From Skeletonema tropicum (taxonomy: Eukaryota > Bacillariophyta > Thalassiosirophyceae > Thalassiosirales > Thalassiosiraceae), in contig CM074129.1 of NCBI GenBank assembly GCA_037178625.1, forward strand, positions 2,356,001 to 2,420,000: DNA of 64,000 bases. Direction: 5' to 3'. Positions within the stretch are counted from its first letter, which is position 1; every line of letters begins with the position of its first letter. Of this stretch, positions 60,775-64,000 are shown piece after piece. The position numbers and the translations under genes were made by a program. The notes under the pieces were generated by a model. That model was given only the letters and a program-made list of their open reading frames with translations, made no database searches and was not told where the DNA came from.

Positions 60775-63603
60775 TTATGCTAACTTTCTATCAGACTTCA
60801 GTTCGAAAATTAGCAGAAGAGCAACAGCAATTGAACAAGGGTAGGAACATATGGACATGAATTTTGCACCTGGTGTGGAGATGATGCTGTTAAAGAGGAG
60901 TTTGACTGTTGTTAGATCGGCTGTTGGCGTGCCACAGTCTCCTGGATAATTGATACGATCACCCCCTATGGTTATACGTACACGATTTGGATCGGCCTTT
61001 TCTGGTCGGTAGTTGCAACAAATTCTTGCATAAGTGACATCCTTCCATCTATCTTGGGGAATATTGCTCTGCGGGATAAAGACAATTGTATCCGTCCCTT
61101 TTACCCTGCCTGGCATTCCTTGGGCCAATCGGCCGACTTCATTTCCGAATGCGTTTCCCCACGTGGTTTTGTACTTCGGTTTCTTCATGAGATGCCTGTA
61201 TTCCATTAGTTCGCCTGTGTCCGTATCTAATACTGCATTCGCCATTTCACAAAGTAATTGTAGTGGATACTTCCGCGCTGCCAAAGTTCCTGCTTGAGGC
61301 TGGATCGTACTGACTTCCATTGCTTGTAACATGAGCAGAGTTGCTCTTGTTTCGCTGCTCGGCTCTTCTTCTTCTTCTTGTGTGACGTAATTGGTGAATG
61401 TCACAGGTAGTGCTGCTGCTGGGTCCGACACCCTTGGAAGTGCTGTCTGCACTTGTGTTGTTTGCACCCTAGGAGCTGCTGCCGCCGCTGTTGTGGGCAC
61501 CCTTGGAGATGCTACACCGTCTTGATTGCCTTGACTTGATTCTGCTGCTGCTATATTCGCCGCTTGCTGCTCGAAGATTTCGACAAGTCGTTTAAGTTCG
61601 GTCATATCTGTACTTTGTACTGGTCCCTTGTTCGCCAATGCTCTGCTGAGGTTGTTTGCCGCTTTTACCACCCAATCTTGTGGTGATACAGTTGGATTTG
61701 TGAGATATTTGTGCTTGAAAAATACTGTCTCACTAATTCGCGTTGACTTGGTTTTCTCCACCCACACTTTGTACGCCCTGTAGTGTTCTTTTGACGTGCC
61801 TACATACCATCCTTTTACGGTTCTGGGAGCCCACGATTTTCGTTGCAGTGGTGGCTCATAGACTTGTACCTCACACCCAAGCGGTGCAAGTGGTTGTCGA
61901 TTGTAATTGTGGGGGCCATAGAGGTGTTCCGATGCTGATACATTTGGTGTGATGTTGGAACGCCGAAGCATGTTGAGGGTGAGTTCCATTTGTGGTATCA
62001 TGTAGCACCACAGTTGCATTGGAAAATTCGCCGGTAGTCCGCTGAAGCCCGAAATGATGTGTGCTTTCGCTGTTTGAATTGCTCGCTCGGCAATATTACG
62101 TCGATGTTGATTACTGGGTACAAGTTCGTACGCTCCAACTTGTCTGACTATTTCCTCTTTGTATTTCGCTGATGCTTCATTGTCTAGTATTTGCAATTTT
62201 GGGTGGATGCCTGCTGCTTTGATTCGCGTCATGATTGCTCTGTAGGCCTTGATCATATCTCCTTCTTTTCTAGATTTCATTGGTTCCATTAGAATAGCAT
62301 TGCTCTTCGATTCGTAACATACCATGATGTATTCATTTCCTCTTACTGACATGACAGGAAGTTTACCCGTCTGATCTGTGAACATCGCTTGTTCACGCAT
62401 TTCCTGCATGGAATAGACACCTACGTATAGAAGTGCTTCAGTTGTCTCCGGCTCCGTCGATGCTGACGTATTCTCCTGTTCGGCTTCGACTGCCGATGCT
62501 GTCTGCGTTGACCTGATGCCTTGTCTCTGCCCTTTGCTATGCCCTTTCATTGTTTCGTCGCTTTCTGGGAAGTATTTTCGTACTGCTGTTGCCGTGAGTC
62601 CCGGCCAAGATGCATATGCATTCCGATTGATCGCTTCGATCCAAGTCTTCTTTGTGGGAAAACCTGCTGCTGCATGGAGATACTTAATGGTTTGTTCTGT
62701 CGACGGGAGTTCATACACGTTGTGTATTGCTTCAGTTGTTTTGGGACATTGGACAAGCAGGGTTTGGGTGTTTTCATTCGTCACCGTCTCCCGGAGTGGT
62801 ATGCGCCACAACCCTGTGTCTCGGCATCTGTAGCCTTTCAAGACGGCCTCTTTGCTAATTGTGATCTTGGTTGTCCGGTTATCGTAGATATCTACCCCTT
62901 CCTTCGTGAAAATAGTTGTGTAATCTTCATCTGCAATCTTGCCGACACTTACGAGATTGTTCGTTACCCCTGGAAGTTCATGCGCTGTTGTTGCTGTGCC
63001 TCGAAGCGGAATGTCAAATTTGACTTCTTTTGTTGCGGGTTGTATTCTTCCTAATGCTGATTGGAAAAGTTTGGACGATTCTCGTCCGGTGTCAATTGTT
63101 GGTGCCATAGGATGACTTGCGGATGCTGTTGCCCCTGTGTCAAGGGCTGCTGTTGCATAATGACTATCGGCCAATTCAAGCAGAGTGTAATAGTTGTTTT
63201 GGAGTAGTTGGTTCTCAGATGTCATCTTGTTCTTCTCTAAACTGTTAACGATTGTGTGTCTCTCCGACCACCTTCCTGCCTGCCATTTTCCCAAACGAAT
63301 CCAGCCGTCATTCTCCTCTTCTTCAGGGCACCTTGCTTTACTGTGCTGTGCCGTTAGCTCGCAATTGTTGTGTTTGTGCTTTCCGCCACCCCTTAAATTT
63401 TCACCATTCCTCATGAGTTCGTGGATATCATCCGGTATCTTCATGAGTTCAGAGGCTATATCTGCCAGGGTCTGCACTCGTGCTGCGTTCTTTTGTTGCA
63501 CGGCCTCCATCGTCAGCTCCAGAATGAGCTGCATGAGCTGCACTTTCCCCGTTTTCATTTTCAACTGCCATTGCAGCAAATCTATGTACTCTTTCGAGTT
63601 CAT
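60775..63603 (-). CDS. Copia-type Gag-Pol polyprotein, C-terminally truncated
   Basis: 942 codons, no internal stop. In order: a helical Gag-like N-terminus; a Cys/His cluster (HKHNNCELTAQHSKARC); the aspartic protease motif AALDTGATASASH at about 155-158; a GAG-pre-integrase region; an integrase core with LQILDNEASAKYKEE and NIAERAIQTAK (Asp and Glu of the DDE set); KGWYVGTSKEHYRAYKVW; and the entry to RT (RVRITIGGDRINYPGD, TADLTTVKLLFNSIIS, GAKFMS). The usual next residues (D-x-K-D-F-Y) and the catalytic YxDD are replaced by unrelated sequence. The element cannot move on its own. An intact frame suggests a fairly recent insertion. Confidence 0.85.
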   Translation of the reverse strand: MNSKEYIDLLQWQLKMKTGKVQLMQLILELTMEAVQQKNAARVQTLADIASELMKIPDDIHELMRNGENLRGGGKHKHNNCELTAQHSKARCPEEEENDGWIRLGKWQAGRWSERHTIVNSLEKNKMTSENQLLQNNYYTLLELADSHYATAALDTGATASASHPMAPTIDTGRESSKLFQSALGRIQPATKEVKFDIPLRGTATTAHELPGVTNNLVSVGKIADEDYTTIFTKEGVDIYDNRTTKITISKEAVLKGYRCRDTGLWRIPLRETVTNENTQTLLVQCPKTTEAIHNVYELPSTEQTIKYLHAAAGFPTKKTWIEAINRNAYASWPGLTATAVRKYFPESDETMKGHSKGQRQGIRSTQTASAVEAEQENTSASTEPETTEALLYVGVYSMQEMREQAMFTDQTGKLPVMSVRGNEYIMVCYESKSNAILMEPMKSRKEGDMIKAYRAIMTRIKAAGIHPKLQILDNEASAKYKEEIVRQVGAYELVPSNQHRRNIAERAIQTAKAHIISGFSGLPANFPMQLWCYMIPQMELTLNMLRRSNITPNVSASEHLYGPHNYNRQPLAPLGCEVQVYEPPLQRKSWAPRTVKGWYVGTSKEHYRAYKVWVEKTKSTRISETVFFKHKYLTNPTVSPQDWVVKAANNLSRALANKGPVQSTDMTELKRLVEIFEQQAANIAAAESSQGNQDGVASPRVPTTAAAAAPRVQTTQVQTALPRVSDPAAALPVTFTNYVTQEEEEEPSSETRATLLMLQAMEVSTIQPQAGTLAARKYPLQLLCEMANAVLDTDTGELMEYRHLMKKPKYKTTWGNAFGNEVGRLAQGMPGRVKGTDTIVFIPQSNIPQDRWKDVTYARICCNYRPEKADPNRVRITIGGDRINYPGDCGTPTADLTTVKLLFNSIISTPGAKFMSICSYPCSIAVALLLIFELKSDRKLA

Positions 63604-63690
63604 TTTTGTTGTTGTGGACTCATACGTTTAATCATGTATGCTAAAACACTACTACTACTTGGTAATGATCTTCTAGTACATGATTAAACG
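60775..63690 (-). mobile_element. Ty1/copia LTR retrotransposon, truncated within RT
   Basis: A single long frame holds Gag-like, protease, integrase and the start of reverse transcriptase, then runs into unrelated DNA, so the 3' half and 3' LTR are missing. To the right of the ORF start, 63625-63638 and 63677-63690 form a 14-bp inverted repeat. No LTR pair or primer-binding site is evident. The right-hand limit is arbitrary. Confidence 0.75.
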
Positions 63691-63820
63691 ATAAAGTGAC
63701 CTTGTCGGTTAGTTTGTTGTTTATGCACTTGGATGAAATTGGCGAGGAGTCCTCGATCGGTGTCGTGTTTACCGGAAAGTTTCCTGGAAACCGGAGATTG
63801 CTATCAGCTAGTCTCCAACA

Positions 63821-64000
63821 GTATCGTGTGTTATATTCTCTGGCCTATTGGAACGTCCGCTGTCCTTTGTTATCGATTACGGATGAACTGCTTTTGCTTG
63901 CGTTGAATGAGCGTTGAGAGTTGATTGATTTTTGATTTTTTGCTCCTTTGGCAGTTTGTTGCTGAGGCCCGTCGCCCCCGTTTTTGGAGCTTTGTCGAGT
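63821..64000 (+). repeat. Direct repeat, right copy (matches 58014-58193), cut by window end
   Basis: It starts GTATCGTGTGTTATATTCTC and follows the AT-hook paralogue 1 upstream DNA to the last base of the window. Left of 63821 similarity ends at once. The 130 bp between it and the Copia end hold palindromes such as CGAGGAGTCCTCG. Confidence 0.9.

Noticed and set aside
1..64000. tRNA, rRNA genes and CRISPR arrays
   Set aside because: No tRNA B-box with matching cloverleaf, no rRNA-like sequence and no regularly spaced repeats were seen; some short RNA genes could be missed by eye.

Overview
This window is nuclear DNA from a photosynthetic stramenopile, most likely a centric diatom. The evidence: (i) at least two proteins begin with a signal peptide followed by a V-D-A-F-type cleavage motif, the bipartite plastid-targeting signal of diatoms (coproporphyrinogen oxidase and a large repeat protein); (ii) introns are short GT-AG introns, mostly 77-232 nt; (iii) Copia-type and LINE-type retrotransposon remnants are present; (iv) the gene set (thermospermine synthase, opine-dehydrogenase-like enzyme, glutamate decarboxylase, divergent HMG-box and heat-shock factors) fits a diatom. 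Genes lie on both strands, often as head-to-head pairs sharing a short promoter.

Layout. 1-6.1 kb: an unrecognised partial gene (-), a divergent HMG-box protein (+) with a 5'-truncated LINE behind its stop codon, and an opine-dehydrogenase-like gene (-). 6.4-9.7 kb: inositol polyphosphate 5-phosphatase (+) and glycerophosphocholine acyltransferase (-), each with one intron. 10-14.2 kb: an unrecognised two-frame gene, then about 2.5 kb of AT-rich non-coding DNA with a MITE-like element and other inverted repeats. 14.2-18.6 kb: a DGAT2-type acyltransferase, a decayed copy of it, LSM3 (-) and glutamate decarboxylase (+). 18.8-23.7 kb: a plastid-targeted mosaic repeat protein (-). 24.3-30.9 kb: RRP5 (four exons). 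31-38.3 kb: an acidic protein with four exons, a steroid 5-alpha-reductase-like enzyme, two paralogous small genes and a coiled-coil protein. 38.4-42.5 kb: heparanase-like glycoside hydrolase (-) and PEX5 (+). 42.6-49.1 kb: 3'-5' exonuclease, ankyrin protein, a second LINE tail, RPL29, a PAP2 phosphatase and coproporphyrinogen oxidase. 49.2-57.3 kb: heat-shock factor, thermospermine synthase, mercaptopyruvate-type sulfurtransferase, then GCN5 and SGF29 head to head. 57.4-64 kb: two tandem AT-hook paralogues, a 3'-truncated Copia element and a direct repeat of AT-hook upstream DNA.

Most genes are unrelated housekeeping functions. The clearest functional partnership is GCN5/SGF29, two subunits of the SAGA histone acetyltransferase module transcribed from a common 215-bp intergenic region. 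A second theme is that several well-conserved genes (glutamate decarboxylase, DGAT2, heparanase, PEX5, sulfurtransferase, the plastid repeat protein, the coiled-coil protein) are interrupted by single-base frame changes. Assembly indels are the simplest explanation, but two sites fall on a TT-AGG sequence resembling the known yeast Ty1 +1 frameshift site and deserve checking. All calls are from reading the sequence; no database search was run.
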